A stretch of 8,703 bases of DNA from the NCBI RefSeq assembly GCF_946221145.1, contig NZ_CAMIOH010000128.1, positions 1 to 8,703 of the forward strand. Direction: 5' to 3'. Shown here one piece after another: positions 1 through 7,309 of this stretch. Position numbers and translations under genes: made by a program. The DNA is from an uncultured Paracoccus sp. Lineage in GTDB: Bacteria; Pseudomonadota; Alphaproteobacteria; Rhodobacterales; Rhodobacteraceae. The notes beneath the pieces are model-generated. The model was not told the origin of the DNA and did no database searches. It was given only the letters and a program-made list of their open reading frames with translations. Each line of letters starts with the position of its first letter. The first letter of the stretch is position 1.

Positions 1-783
1 CTGCAAATCATGGCCATCCTGGCGCGGCGGGATCTGGCAAGCACCCGCCCCGGCAGCGCGCTGCACCTGCATCTGTGCGTCGAGGCCGTCAAGCGCGCCT
101 TCGCCGACCGGCACGGCATCGCCGATCCGGCGGCGATGACCACCAACACCGACGCGATGCTGGATCCGGCGCGGCTGGACGGCATGGCCGCCGGGATCAC
201 CGACCGGGCGCTGCCCTGGCCGCAGGTCTGGCAGCATGGCGATACCGTCTATCTGGGGGCGATGGATGGGGCGGGCAACGCGGCCAGCGTGCTGCAAAGC
301 ACCTATTTCGACTGGGGCAGCGGCGTGGTGGCGGGCGAGACCGGGATCCTGTGGCAGAACCGTGGGGCGGGGTTTTCGGCCGATCCCCGTCATCCCAACG
401 GCTTCGCGCCGGGCAAGCTGCCCTTTTACACGCTGAACCCCGGCATCGCGATGCGCGACGGCCGCCCGGCGTTTCTGTATGGCACGCAGGGCGCGGACGG
501 TCAGCCGCAGACGCTGGCGATGCTGCTGACCCGGCTGATCGACTTTGGCCAGGATCCGGCCACCGCCCTGTCGGGCGCGCGCTTCCTGCTGGGCCGGACC
601 TTTTCGGACAGCCGCGACAGCCTGAAGATCGAGGCCCATGCCGGCGCCGATGTCATCGCCGAGCTTGCCGCCCGCGGCCACGAGATCAGCGTGATCCCGG
701 CGCTGAGCCCGCTGGCCGGACAGGCGGGCGTGGTCATGGCCGGCCCGGACGGCCCATCCGGCCATCACGATCCGCGCCCATGA
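1..783 (+). CDS. Gamma-glutamyltransferase-family Ntn-hydrolase, C-terminal part (5' end outside window)
   Basis: The reading frame is open from base 1 (Leu-Gln-Ile-Met...) and stops at 781-783, so the ATG at base 10 is internal and the gene begins upstream. What is present covers the end of the large chain and all of the small chain of a GGT-fold protein. The autoprocessing and catalytic threonine is most likely Thr in GDTVYL (codon 244-246), followed by the family pattern AMDGAGNAAS, then GSGVVAGETGI, NRGAGFS and GADGQPQT. In this family the precursor cleaves itself before that Thr, which then acts as the nucleophile on an amide bond. Compared with E. coli Ggt, the residues that hold the gamma-glutamyl group are not conserved: the region of Asp433 reads GAGF, the Ser462-Ser463 pair reads YT, and the Gly-Gly oxyanion pair reads GA. 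The NRGAGF and GxxGxDGQPQ style resembles YwrD/HpxW-like members better than true GGT. Whether it is exported cannot be seen. The racemase-like gene follows after 18 bases and is probably co-transcribed. Family is sure, substrate is not. Confidence 0.9.
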   Translation: MQIMAILARRDLASTRPGSALHLHLCVEAVKRAFADRHGIADPAAMTTNTDAMLDPARLDGMAAGITDRALPWPQVWQHGDTVYLGAMDGAGNAASVLQSTYFDWGSGVVAGETGILWQNRGAGFSADPRHPNGFAPGKLPFYTLNPGIAMRDGRPAFLYGTQGADGQPQTLAMLLTRLIDFGQDPATALSGARFLLGRTFSDSRDSLKIEAHAGADVIAELAARGHEISVIPALSPLAGQAGVVMAGPDGPSGHHDPRP

Positions 784-788
784 CGACC

Positions 789-794
789 AAAGGA
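789..794 (+). promoter_or_regulatory. Ribosome binding site of the racemase-like gene
   Basis: AAAGGA lies 7 bases before the ATG at 802, in the 18-base gap after the GGT-family stop codon. It fixes the start of the downstream gene and supports translation from a shared transcript. Confidence 0.7.
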
Positions 795-801
795 ACGCCC
801 C

Positions 802-1443
802 ATGATCCTCCTGCTGAACCCGAACACGACAGATACCGTGACGCAGGAAATGGTGCGGATCGCCCGGGAAGCCGCGCCCGATCTGGCGATCAGGGGGATG
901 ACGGCCCCGTTCGGCGCCCCGGTGATCACCACGCCCGCCGCGCTTGAAACCGGGGCGCGGGCGGTGGCGGCGATGATCGGGGCGCTGCCCGGCGACACCA
1001 CCGCCGTCATCTCGGCGGCGTTCGGCGATCCGGGTCTGGATCTGATCCGGGACCGGCTGGACATCCCCGCAACCGGGATCGGCGAGGCCAGCTTTCTGGA
1101 AGCGGCAGAGGCAGGGCGGCCCTGGGCCATCGCCACGACCACCCCGGATCTGGAACAGGCCATCGCCGCGCGGGTCCGTGCCAGCGGCGCCGGGGCGCAC
1201 TATCTGGGATGCCGCTTCACGCCCGGCGATCCGGCGGCGCTGACCTTTCAGCCGCAGCAGCTGCGCGACGCCCTGGCCCGCGCCATCGAACGGGCCGTGG
1301 CCGATGGCGCGCAGGCCGTGGTGATCGGCGGCGGCCCCTTGGCGCAGGCGGCCCGCGCGCTTGCCCCGCAATTCGATGTGGCCATCATCCAGCCGATCCC
1401 CGCCGCCCTCCGCCTGATCCGCAACCGCCTGGCGCGGACCTGA
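802..1443 (+). CDS. Asp/Glu/hydantoin racemase superfamily protein lacking both catalytic cysteines
   Basis: 213 residues, a normal length for hydantoin/allantoin racemase-like proteins, with a start set by a good ribosome binding site. The N-terminus LLLNPNTT matches the family's substrate-carboxylate loop. Further family blocks are AAFGDPGL (residues 72-79), GIGEASFL (92-99), a GCRFTPGD segment (136-143) and VIGGGPLA (174-181). Characterised hydantoin and allantoin racemases use two cysteines, one just before FGDPGL-like sequence and one in an LGCAG-like motif, to remove and return the alpha proton. Here the first position is Ala73 and the second is Gly177. The only Cys in the protein is Cys137, which is not at either site. 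A classical two-base racemase mechanism is therefore unlikely. The protein may be a decarboxylase-like, isomerase-like or binding member of the superfamily. It follows the GGT-family gene in the same direction and ends 15 bases from the importer operon on the other strand. Superfamily is confident, activity unknown. Confidence 0.85.
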   Translation: MILLLNPNTTDTVTQEMVRIAREAAPDLAIRGMTAPFGAPVITTPAALETGARAVAAMIGALPGDTTAVISAAFGDPGLDLIRDRLDIPATGIGEASFLEAAEAGRPWAIATTTPDLEQAIAARVRASGAGAHYLGCRFTPGDPAALTFQPQQLRDALARAIERAVADGAQAVVIGGGPLAQAARALAPQFDVAIIQPIPAALRLIRNRLART

Positions 1444-1447
1444 CCCC

Positions 1448-1476
1448 GGCAGCGGCGCCTATTCAGCCGCGATGCC
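1448..1476. terminator. Possible bidirectional hairpin between convergent genes
   Basis: GGCAGCGGC (1448-1456) can pair with GCCGC plus TGCC (1466-1470 and 1473-1476) across a 9-base loop, with a 2-base bulge. It spans the 15-base gap between the stops of the racemase-like gene and the D-type ATPase gene, where a shared terminator is expected. There is no clear T run on either side and it overlaps the ATPase stop, so this is only a candidate. Confidence 0.25.
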
Positions 1477-2436
1477 GTCCTGCGCCAGCACGCAGGCCAC
1501 CCGGCGGCGCGGTCCCAGCACCACCACCGGCGGCAGTCCGGCGCGGCATTCGGCGCGGGCATGGGGACAGCGCGGCGCAAAGGAACAGGCGTCCGGCTTG
1601 ACCTCGAGCGCGGGGGGCACGCCGGGGATCGCCCCCAGCCGTTCGCCCCGCGCCACGTCATGCAGGTTCGCCGCCAGCAATCCGCGCGTATAGGGGTGAT
1701 GGGGGTCGTTGATGACCTCGTGCGTGGTGCCTTCCTCGATGATCTGGCCCGCATACATCACCGCGATCCGGTCCGAGATCTCGACCGCGACGCCGATGTC
1801 ATGGGTCACGAAGATCACCCCCATGCCGAATTCGCGTTGCAGGTCGCGCAGCAGCAGCAGGATCTGGATCTGCACCGTGGCATCAAGCGCCGTCGTCGGC
1901 TCGTCCGCCAGCAGCAGGCGCGGGCGGCAGGCAAGCGCCAGGGCGATCATCACCCGCTGGCGCATCCCGCCCGACAGCTCATGCGGGAAATTCATCATCC
2001 GGCGTTCCGGTGACGGGATGCGGACGCGGTGCAGCATTTCCAACGCGGTCTTGCGGGCCTGATCGCGGCTGACGCCGTTCTTGCGGCGCACGGCCTCGGC
2101 GATCTGGTCGCCGATGCGATAGACCGGATCAAGCGCAAGGGCCGGTTCCTGAAACACCATCGACACCTCGCCGCCGCGGAAATCCTGCAAGCGGCGGCCC
2201 GACAGCGTCATCACATCGGTGCCGTTGACGGCGATGCCGCCCTCGATCCGGGTGCGGGCGGGCGGCAGCAGGCGCAGCAGCGTCTTCAGCGTCACCGACT
2301 TGCCCGACCCGGATTCCCCCAGCAGCACCAGCATTTCACCCTGATCCAGACGCAGGGACAGGTCGTTGATGGCATAGACGGTGCGTTCGCCCCGGAAGGT
2401 GACGTTCAGCCTGTCGAATTCCAGCAGCGCGGTCAT
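1459..2436 (-). CDS. Peptide-type ABC importer ATPase, OppD/DppD type
   Basis: 325-residue nucleotide-binding subunit that powers import through the two permeases encoded upstream in the operon. Visible motifs are Walker A GESGSGKS (40-47), Q-loop Gln96, signature LSGGMRQR (154-161), Walker B LLLADEP (174-180) and switch His212. After the ATPase core comes the family's C-terminal oligopeptide/dipeptide extension, with HPYTRGLL (247-254) and cysteines 284, 290, 297 and 315. This set of four matches the iron-sulfur-type cluster site described in Opp/Dpp ATPases. GESGSGKSVT is typical of the D partner, which pairs with the F partner encoded just before it. The ATG overlaps the stop of that gene by four bases (ATGA), pointing to translational coupling, with AAGGGG upstream as ribosome binding site. 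It is the last gene of the operon and ends in TAG. Substrate cannot be read from an ATPase. Confidence 0.95.
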   Translation of the reverse strand: MTALLEFDRLNVTFRGERTVYAINDLSLRLDQGEMLVLLGESGSGKSVTLKTLLRLLPPARTRIEGGIAVNGTDVMTLSGRRLQDFRGGEVSMVFQEPALALDPVYRIGDQIAEAVRRKNGVSRDQARKTALEMLHRVRIPSPERRMMNFPHELSGGMRQRVMIALALACRPRLLLADEPTTALDATVQIQILLLLRDLQREFGMGVIFVTHDIGVAVEISDRIAVMYAGQIIEEGTTHEVINDPHHPYTRGLLAANLHDVARGERLGAIPGVPPALEVKPDACSFAPRCPHARAECRAGLPPVVVLGPRRRVACVLAQDGIAAE

Positions 2437-3539
2437 TCGGCGCGCCCCTTGGGCACGAAGCCGGTATTGGCCAGCGAATGGCCCGAGACCGGATCATGGA
2501 TATGGCAGGCCGCGCGGTGTTCGGCACTGGCGCCAAAGGGCCGCAGCGCGGGTTTTCGCGCCGCGCACAGCGCCTCGGCATAGCGGCAGCGGGTGTGGAA
2601 GCGGCAGCCCGAGGGCGGGTCGATCGGGTTCGGCGGATCGCCCGCAAGCGGCGGCACAGTGGTGCGATGGTCCGGGTCCATCGACGGCATCGCCGCGAAC
2701 AGCGACGCGGTATAGGGATGGGCCTGCGCGGCATAGACCTCGTCCACGGGGCCGACCTCGACCACCTCGCCCAGATACATCACCAGCACCCGGTCCGAGA
2801 TATAGCGCACCACGTTCAGGTCATGGCTGATGAACACATAGGTCAGGCCCAGATCGCGGCGCAGATCGCCCAGCAGGTTCAGCACCTGCGCCTCGACCGA
2901 TTTGTCCAGGGCGCTGACGGCCTCGTCCAGGACCACGAGGCGCGGCGACATCGCCAGGGCGCGGGCGATATTGACGCGCTGCCGCTGGCCGCCCGACATC
3001 TCGTGCGGATAGCGGTCGGCAAAGCGCCCCGGTTCCAGCCCGACCCGCGCCATCATGTCGCGCGCCCGCTTGCGGGGATCGTCCAGCCCGTTGATGCGCG
3101 GGCCAAAGGCGATGCTGTCCTCGACCGTCAGGCGCGGGTTCAGGGACGCATAGCTGTCCTGAAACACCATCTGGACGCCGCGCCGCAATTCGCGCAGCGA
3201 CAGATCCTCGCCCAATTGCTGGCCGTCGAAGATGATCTGGCCTTCGTCCGACGCGATCAGCCCGATCAGCAGCCGCGCGGTGGTGGACTTGCCGCAGCCG
3301 GATTCGCCGACCACGCCCAGCGTCTCGCCCTTGCGGACCTCGAACGAGACGCCATCGACGGCGTGGACGGTGGCCACCTGACGGCCCAGGATGCCGCCAT
3401 GGACGGGGAAATGCTTGCGCAGGTCGCGGCAGACCACCAGCGGCTGCGCCGGGCCGCCCAGATCGGGCAGGCTGTCGGGCAGGGTCGCGGCCTGCGCCTG
3501 TCGCGGAACGGCCATGTCGGGCAGGATCCGGTCGGTCAT
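2433..3539 (-). CDS. Peptide-type ABC importer ATPase, OppF/DppF type
   Basis: 368 residues, second ATPase of the importer, expected to form a heterodimer with the D-type subunit on the cytoplasmic face. Motifs are Walker A GESGCGKST (78-86), Q-loop Gln127, signature MSGGQRQR (181-188), Walker B LVVLDEAVSALD (201-212, with Ala after the catalytic Glu, a common variant) and switch His239. The sequence before Walker A (HAVDGVSFEVRKGETLGVVG) is characteristic of the F type. The C-terminal extension carries HPYTASLF (274-281) and cysteines 312, 318, 325 and 345, again the four-cysteine set of this family. A roughly 33-residue N-terminal extension precedes the ATPase domain. Start: ATG preceded by AAGGAG, placed inside the last codons of the permease C gene. 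Unusually, it lies before rather than after the D-type gene. Confidence 0.95.
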   Translation of the reverse strand: MTDRILPDMAVPRQAQAATLPDSLPDLGGPAQPLVVCRDLRKHFPVHGGILGRQVATVHAVDGVSFEVRKGETLGVVGESGCGKSTTARLLIGLIASDEGQIIFDGQQLGEDLSLRELRRGVQMVFQDSYASLNPRLTVEDSIAFGPRINGLDDPRKRARDMMARVGLEPGRFADRYPHEMSGGQRQRVNIARALAMSPRLVVLDEAVSALDKSVEAQVLNLLGDLRRDLGLTYVFISHDLNVVRYISDRVLVMYLGEVVEVGPVDEVYAAQAHPYTASLFAAMPSMDPDHRTTVPPLAGDPPNPIDPPSGCRFHTRCRYAEALCAARKPALRPFGASAEHRAACHIHDPVSGHSLANTGFVPKGRAE

Positions 3540-3545
3540 CGCCCC

Positions 3546-4427
3546 TTACTCCTTGACGTTCATGGCGCTGCGCAACCCGTCGCTCAGCAGGTTCAGGCAC
3601 AGCGAGGTGACGAAGATCATCGCCCCCGGCAGGGCCGCGACGGCAGGGTTCATATAGATCGCGCTGCGCAGCGTGTTCAGCATCAGCCCCCATTCCGGTT
3701 CCGGCGGCCGCACGCCGACGCCCAGAAAGGACAGGCCCGCCGCCAGGATCATGCAGACCGAGGTCAGCGACGAGGCATAGACGAAGATCGGCCCCAGCAC
3801 GTTGCCCAGCACATGCACACGCATGATGGTCAGGGCATTGCCGCCGGTGGCGCGGGCGGCCTCGATATAGTCGGCCGAGCGCACGGCCGAGGTGACGCTT
3901 TCGGCGACCCGCGCGATGGGCGGCACGAAGACGATGGACAGCGACACCAGGCTGTTCAGGATCCCCGCGCCCAGGGCCCCCGAGATGGCGATGGCCAGCA
4001 GGACCGAGGGAAAGGCGAAGAACACGTCGACCGTGCGCATGATGATGGTGTTGGTGCGCCCGCCGACATAGCCCGCGACGATGCCCAGCACCGATCCGGC
4101 GAAGAAGGCCACCACCACCGGCACCAGCCCGATCAGCAGCGTCAGCCGCCCGCCATGGATCAGCCGGGCCAGCATGTCGCGGCCCTGTTCGTCGGTGCCC
4201 AGCAGATGGCCGGGCGTGCCGATGGGCTTCAGCCGCATGGTCATCGACGCCGCATAGGGATCGTTCAGCGGCAGCCAGGGCGCCAGCAGCGCCGATCCCA
4301 GCAGCAGCACCAGGATGACAAGGCAGACCATCGCCACCTTGTCGCGCGCCAGCCGCCGCATCACCCCGGCCCAATAGCCGCGTCCCCTGGCGGGGGCCGG
4401 TGCGATCTGGATATCGGTCACGGCCAT
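3546..4427 (-). CDS. Peptide-type ABC importer permease, DppC/OppC type
   Basis: 293-residue inner-membrane subunit that forms half of the translocation path. A cytoplasmic N-terminus with RRLARDK (24-30) leads to a first membrane helix at about 31-51. The C-type family motif GTDEQGRD is at 77-84, and further hydrophobic segments lie at about 95-120, 132-170, 208-235 and 266-283. The EAA loop that contacts the ATPases starts at EAARATGG (189-196). SFLGVGVRPPEPEWG (233-247) is another hallmark of this family. The ATG sits three bases after the stop of the permease B gene, with GAGG inside that gene's end, and the stop lies 6 bases before the F-type ATPase start. Length and motifs are normal, so it looks intact. 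Confidence 0.95.
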   Translation of the reverse strand: MAVTDIQIAPAPARGRGYWAGVMRRLARDKVAMVCLVILVLLLGSALLAPWLPLNDPYAASMTMRLKPIGTPGHLLGTDEQGRDMLARLIHGGRLTLLIGLVPVVVAFFAGSVLGIVAGYVGGRTNTIIMRTVDVFFAFPSVLLAIAISGALGAGILNSLVSLSIVFVPPIARVAESVTSAVRSADYIEAARATGGNALTIMRVHVLGNVLGPIFVYASSLTSVCMILAAGLSFLGVGVRPPEPEWGLMLNTLRSAIYMNPAVAALPGAMIFVTSLCLNLLSDGLRSAMNVKE

Positions 4428-4430
4428 GGC

Positions 4431-5384
4431 TCAGCCTCTTTTGACGCGGGGGTCGATGGCGGCTTGCAGGATGTCCACGACCAGGTTCGCGGTGACGAAG
4501 AACATCGCCAGCACCAGGATCGTGCCCTGCAACAGCGGCAGGTCACGCTGAAAGATCGCGTTGGACAGCAGCATTCCCGACCCCGGCCAGTTGAACACCG
4601 TCTCGATCAGGATCGACCCGCCCAGCAGCGCGCCCAGCTGCAACCCCATGACCGACAGCGCGGTGGCGGCGGCATTGCGGATGACATGGCGCAGCACGTC
4701 CAGGTTCGACATGCCCTTGGCATACAGCGCCTGCACGAAATCCATGTGGAAGATGTCGCCCACAAGCGCCCGGACCGTGCGCGAGACGATGCCGATGGGC
4801 ACCACCGATAGCGTGATCGCGGGCAGGATCAGATGGCGCAGATGCGCCCAGTCCCAGGCCCAGCCGGCGCTGCCCGCAGGCCCCGCCCCCATCGCCGGCA
4901 GCCAGCCCAGATTGACCGAAAAGATGATGACCAGCACCATGCCCAGCCAGTAATTCGGCACGCTGACCCCCGCGATAGAGGCCGAGGTGACCAGCTTGTC
5001 CAGCCAGCTGTCGCGGAAATACCCGGCCAGAAAGCCCAGCGACAGGCCGATCGGAAAGGCGATCAGCGATGCCGCCGCGGCCAGCATCAGCGAATTGCCG
5101 ACCGCGCGCATCACCTCGGCCGCGACGGGGCGCCCGGATGCGATGGAATTGCCCATGTCGCCCTGCACCAGATTGCCCAGCCAGAACAGGAACTGGATCG
5201 GCAGCGGCCGGTCCAGGCCGTAAGCGGCGCGCATCTCGGCCTGCTGTTCGGCGGTGGCATCGACGGCCATGATCGCGGTCAGCGGATCGCCGGGGGCGAT
5301 ATGGACAAGCAGAAAGCAGATCAGGCTGACGCCGAAGGCGACGGGCAGCACAAGGATCAGTCGGCGGATCGTATAGGCAAGCAT
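4431..5384 (-). CDS. Peptide-type ABC importer permease, DppB/OppB type
   Basis: 317-residue inner-membrane permease, partner of the C-type permease. The N-terminus (MLAYTIRRLI) and first helix (about 9-29) followed by HIAPGDP (28-34) are typical of the B family. The periplasmic segment contains YGLDRPLPIQF (55-65) and GDMGNSI (75-81). Further membrane segments lie at about 98-121, 133-158, 184-203, 245-262 and 286-309. The EAA-type loop is around FVQALYAKGM (216-225), and FNWPGSGML (264-272) is a conserved B-type motif. The ATG has only a weak ribosome binding site (GGAC). With the hairpin upstream, this fits lower expression than the binding protein gene that precedes it by 153 bases. No defect seen. 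Confidence 0.95.
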   Translation of the reverse strand: MLAYTIRRLILVLPVAFGVSLICFLLVHIAPGDPLTAIMAVDATAEQQAEMRAAYGLDRPLPIQFLFWLGNLVQGDMGNSIASGRPVAAEVMRAVGNSLMLAAAASLIAFPIGLSLGFLAGYFRDSWLDKLVTSASIAGVSVPNYWLGMVLVIIFSVNLGWLPAMGAGPAGSAGWAWDWAHLRHLILPAITLSVVPIGIVSRTVRALVGDIFHMDFVQALYAKGMSNLDVLRHVIRNAAATALSVMGLQLGALLGGSILIETVFNWPGSGMLLSNAIFQRDLPLLQGTILVLAMFFVTANLVVDILQAAIDPRVKRG

Positions 5385-5495
5385 GGGCTTGGTCCGTCTG
5401 GCTGGGTGCGCGGCGCGTGCAGGGCGTCACGCGCGCGGATCTGGCGGTTGCGGTCCCCCGGCAGCGCCTGCGCGGGCCGGACGATGCGGCAGCGG

Positions 5496-5521
5496 CGCGC
5501 GCGGACGTGACCCCGCGCGCG
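5496..5521 (-). promoter_or_regulatory. Strong intercistronic hairpin after the binding-protein gene
   Basis: CGCGCGCGG (5496-5504) and CCGCGCGCG (5513-5521) form a perfect 9-bp GC stem with an 8-base loop, beginning 17 bases after the binding-protein stop. No T run follows in the direction of transcription, so a full intrinsic terminator is unlikely. In many ABC operons such a hairpin protects the abundant upstream mRNA from 3' decay or partly attenuates read-through into the permease genes. The rest of the 153-base gap shows no ORF of note. Confidence 0.5.
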
Positions 5522-5537
5522 TCCCGTCATTCCCCCA

Positions 5538-7139
5538 TCATTCCATCGTGATGGGCGAGAAGTCCTGGTTCCAGCTCTGGGCCTGCCGGAAGCCCTTGAC
5601 GCGCGGGCTCATGGCGCGGGGGGCCACGTCATGGGCGACCATCAGGAACAGCGCGTCGTTCACGACCTTTTCGTGGATGCGGCGCATCACGTCGGTCTGG
5701 GCGTCGGGGTCGAAGGCGGTGCGGATCTCGGCCAGCATCGCTTCCATGTCGTCGTCGCAGTAATGGCCCCAGTTGGTGCCGTTGGGCGCCACCAGATCGC
5801 ATTGCAGGAACCGGGCGAAGGCCACGAAGGGATCCTGGATCGAATAGCTGAAGTTGATCGACTGCGACCCCTCGACCGACGGATCGGCGGCACCGGCGCG
5901 CCACAGGTTGATCATCTGGTTCCATTCCACGACCATGAATTCGGCCTGGATGCCCACCGCCGCAAGGTTCTGCTGGATGTATTCGTTCATCGGCAGCGGC
6001 AGCATCTGCCCCGACCCGGACGGAGAGATCAGCGCCTTGACGCGCACCGGATTGTCCGGCCCGAACCCGGCCTCGGCCAGCAGCGCCTTGGCGGCCTCGG
6101 GGTCGTAGGACAGCTGGAATTCGGGTTCGCCGAACCACGGAGAGGACGGTTGCAGAAAGCCCTTGGCCGGGATCATCAGCCCGCCCAGCAGCACCGTCAG
6201 CCCGTCGCGGTCGATGGCCAGGTTCGCGGCCTTGCGCACCCGTTCGTCCACCCAGGGCGATCCGTCCAGCATCGACAGGTGCCAGGTCCAGTTATGCGGA
6301 TATTCGTTCTGGGTGATGGTGAACCCCTGCCCCTGCATCATCGGCACCATGTCGGGGGCGGGCGCCTCGATCCAGTCCACCTGCCCCGACAGCAGCGCAT
6401 TGGCGCGGGCATTGGGTTCGGCCAGCGGGATCAGCACCAGCTTGTCCAGCTTCGGCACGCGGGCGCTGTCCCAGTAATCCGCATTGGGCACCATCTCGGC
6501 CTTTTCGCGCGGCACGAAATCCGTCAGCTTCCACGGCCCGGTCCCCGAGGGCTTGGACGCGACCGCCTCCCAGCTGCGGCCCTGCGCCTCCCAGTTGGCG
6601 GGGGACGAGATCATGATCCAGGCCAGCTGATAGGGCAGCGTCGCATCGGGCGTCTTGGTGATGATCTCCAGCGTGTGATCGTCCACCGCGCGATAGCTGG
6701 CGATGGCGGGGATGCGCGACTTGCCCTGCGCGGCCTGGCGCGAATCGTATTGCGGCGCGCTTTCGACCAGCAGCTTGTCAAAGTTCCAGACGATATCGGC
6801 GGCGGTCAGCGGCGCGCCGTCGTGAAAGGTCACGCCCTCGCGGATCTTGAAGGTCCATTTGGTCTTGTCGGCCTCGTCCACGGTCCATTCGGTGGCAAGG
6901 CCCGGCACCAGCCCGGCGGTCTTGTCGACCGCCGCCAGATCCCAGTTGATCAGCGCGTCATAGACCGTATAGCCCATGAACCGCAGCCCCTCGCCGCCCT
7001 GATCGGGCTGGCCGGTGGTCAGCGGGATGTCGGATGCCGTCATGCCGATCCGCAATGTTCCCTGCGCGGCAGCGATGGCGACCGTGGACAGCGATATCAT
7101 TCCGGCCATCGCGATCTGTCGGGCAAGTCTGGTGAACAT
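5538..7139 (-). CDS. Peptide/nickel-type ABC importer substrate-binding protein (SBP family 5)
   Basis: 533-residue periplasmic receptor that captures the substrate and delivers it to the permeases. The first 25 residues form a classic Sec signal: Arg near the start, hydrophobic core MAGMISLSTVAIA, and likely cleavage after AAA before QGTLRIG. Family 5 hallmarks follow: YDALINWD (60-67), GLATEW (80-85), and WTFKIREGVTFHDG (95-108) leading to LTAADIVWNFD (111-121). The C-terminal half has NWGHYCDDDMEAML-type sequence seen in this family. Length is normal. The ATG at 7139 is preferred over an in-frame ATG at 7256 because it has GAGAGG five bases upstream and starts directly at the signal peptide; the extra 39 residues would bury that signal. 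First gene of the importer operon. Family 5 receptors bind peptides, glutathione, nickel, opines, sugars and more, and I cannot tell which here. Confidence 0.93.
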   Translation of the reverse strand: MFTRLARQIAMAGMISLSTVAIAAAQGTLRIGMTASDIPLTTGQPDQGGEGLRFMGYTVYDALINWDLAAVDKTAGLVPGLATEWTVDEADKTKWTFKIREGVTFHDGAPLTAADIVWNFDKLLVESAPQYDSRQAAQGKSRIPAIASYRAVDDHTLEIITKTPDATLPYQLAWIMISSPANWEAQGRSWEAVASKPSGTGPWKLTDFVPREKAEMVPNADYWDSARVPKLDKLVLIPLAEPNARANALLSGQVDWIEAPAPDMVPMMQGQGFTITQNEYPHNWTWHLSMLDGSPWVDERVRKAANLAIDRDGLTVLLGGLMIPAKGFLQPSSPWFGEPEFQLSYDPEAAKALLAEAGFGPDNPVRVKALISPSGSGQMLPLPMNEYIQQNLAAVGIQAEFMVVEWNQMINLWRAGAADPSVEGSQSINFSYSIQDPFVAFARFLQCDLVAPNGTNWGHYCDDDMEAMLAEIRTAFDPDAQTDVMRRIHEKVVNDALFLMVAHDVAPRAMSPRVKGFRQAQSWNQDFSPITME

Positions 7140-7144
7140 GCGGT

Positions 7145-7150
7145 CCTCTC
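7145..7150 (-). promoter_or_regulatory. Ribosome binding site fixing the start of the substrate-binding protein
   Basis: GAGAGG on the minus strand, five bases before the ATG at 7139. It is preceded by a run of seven A (7154-7160), an unstructured stretch unusual in this GC-rich DNA that should favour ribosome access. It supports the 7139 start over the in-frame ATG at 7256. Confidence 0.7.
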
Positions 7151-7249
7151 GGGTTTTTTTGTATCTGGCACCGTTTGTCGCGGCGGCACGCCCCAAGAAA
7201 AAGGCGTGACGGCCCCTGCGGGCGGACGGAACCGGATTCGACTGCTTTT

Positions 7250-7263
7250 CAGGCACACAGGCA
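7250..7263 (+). repeat. 14-base inverted repeat flanking the hydrolase gene, copy 1
   Basis: CAGGCACACAGGCA, which is itself CAGGCA twice with CA between. Its exact reverse complement is at 8215-8228, on the other side of the hydrolase gene. The second CAGGCA can also form a 6-bp hairpin with TGCCTG at 7270-7275. Function unknown; chance is possible. Confidence 0.6.
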
Positions 7264-7286
7264 CCATTCTGCCTGCGTCATCCCCA

Positions 7287-7309
7287 GTTCCGGATCCGGC
7301 CGGCGGAAC
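7287..7309 (-). terminator. Possible terminator hairpin after the hydrolase gene
   Basis: GTTCCG (7287-7292) pairs with CGGAAC (7304-7309), 11 bases past the hydrolase stop in its direction of transcription. An overlapping palindrome, CCGGATCCGG (7290-7299), offers an alternative fold. There is no T run after the stem, so intrinsic termination is uncertain. Confidence 0.3.

Noticed and set aside
10..12. ATG at base 10 as start of the GGT-family gene
   Set aside because: The frame is open to base 1, and the protein from here would lack nearly all of the large chain. The true start is upstream of the window.
2478..4811. Long plus-strand open frame of 777 codons opposite the ATPase and permease C genes
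   Set aside because: It is antisense to three intact importer genes and rich in Gln, His, Arg and Asp without any family motif, as expected from GC-biased third positions on the coding strand.
7187..7208. CACGCC/GGCGTG stem as a terminator or riboswitch in the importer leader
   Set aside because: Only 6 bp with a 10-base loop, no T run and no recognisable riboswitch core. It is noted in the leader entry only.
7140..7256. 39-residue N-terminal extension of the substrate-binding protein
   Set aside because: The extension has no signal-peptide character, and a good ribosome binding site and Sec signal begin at 7139.
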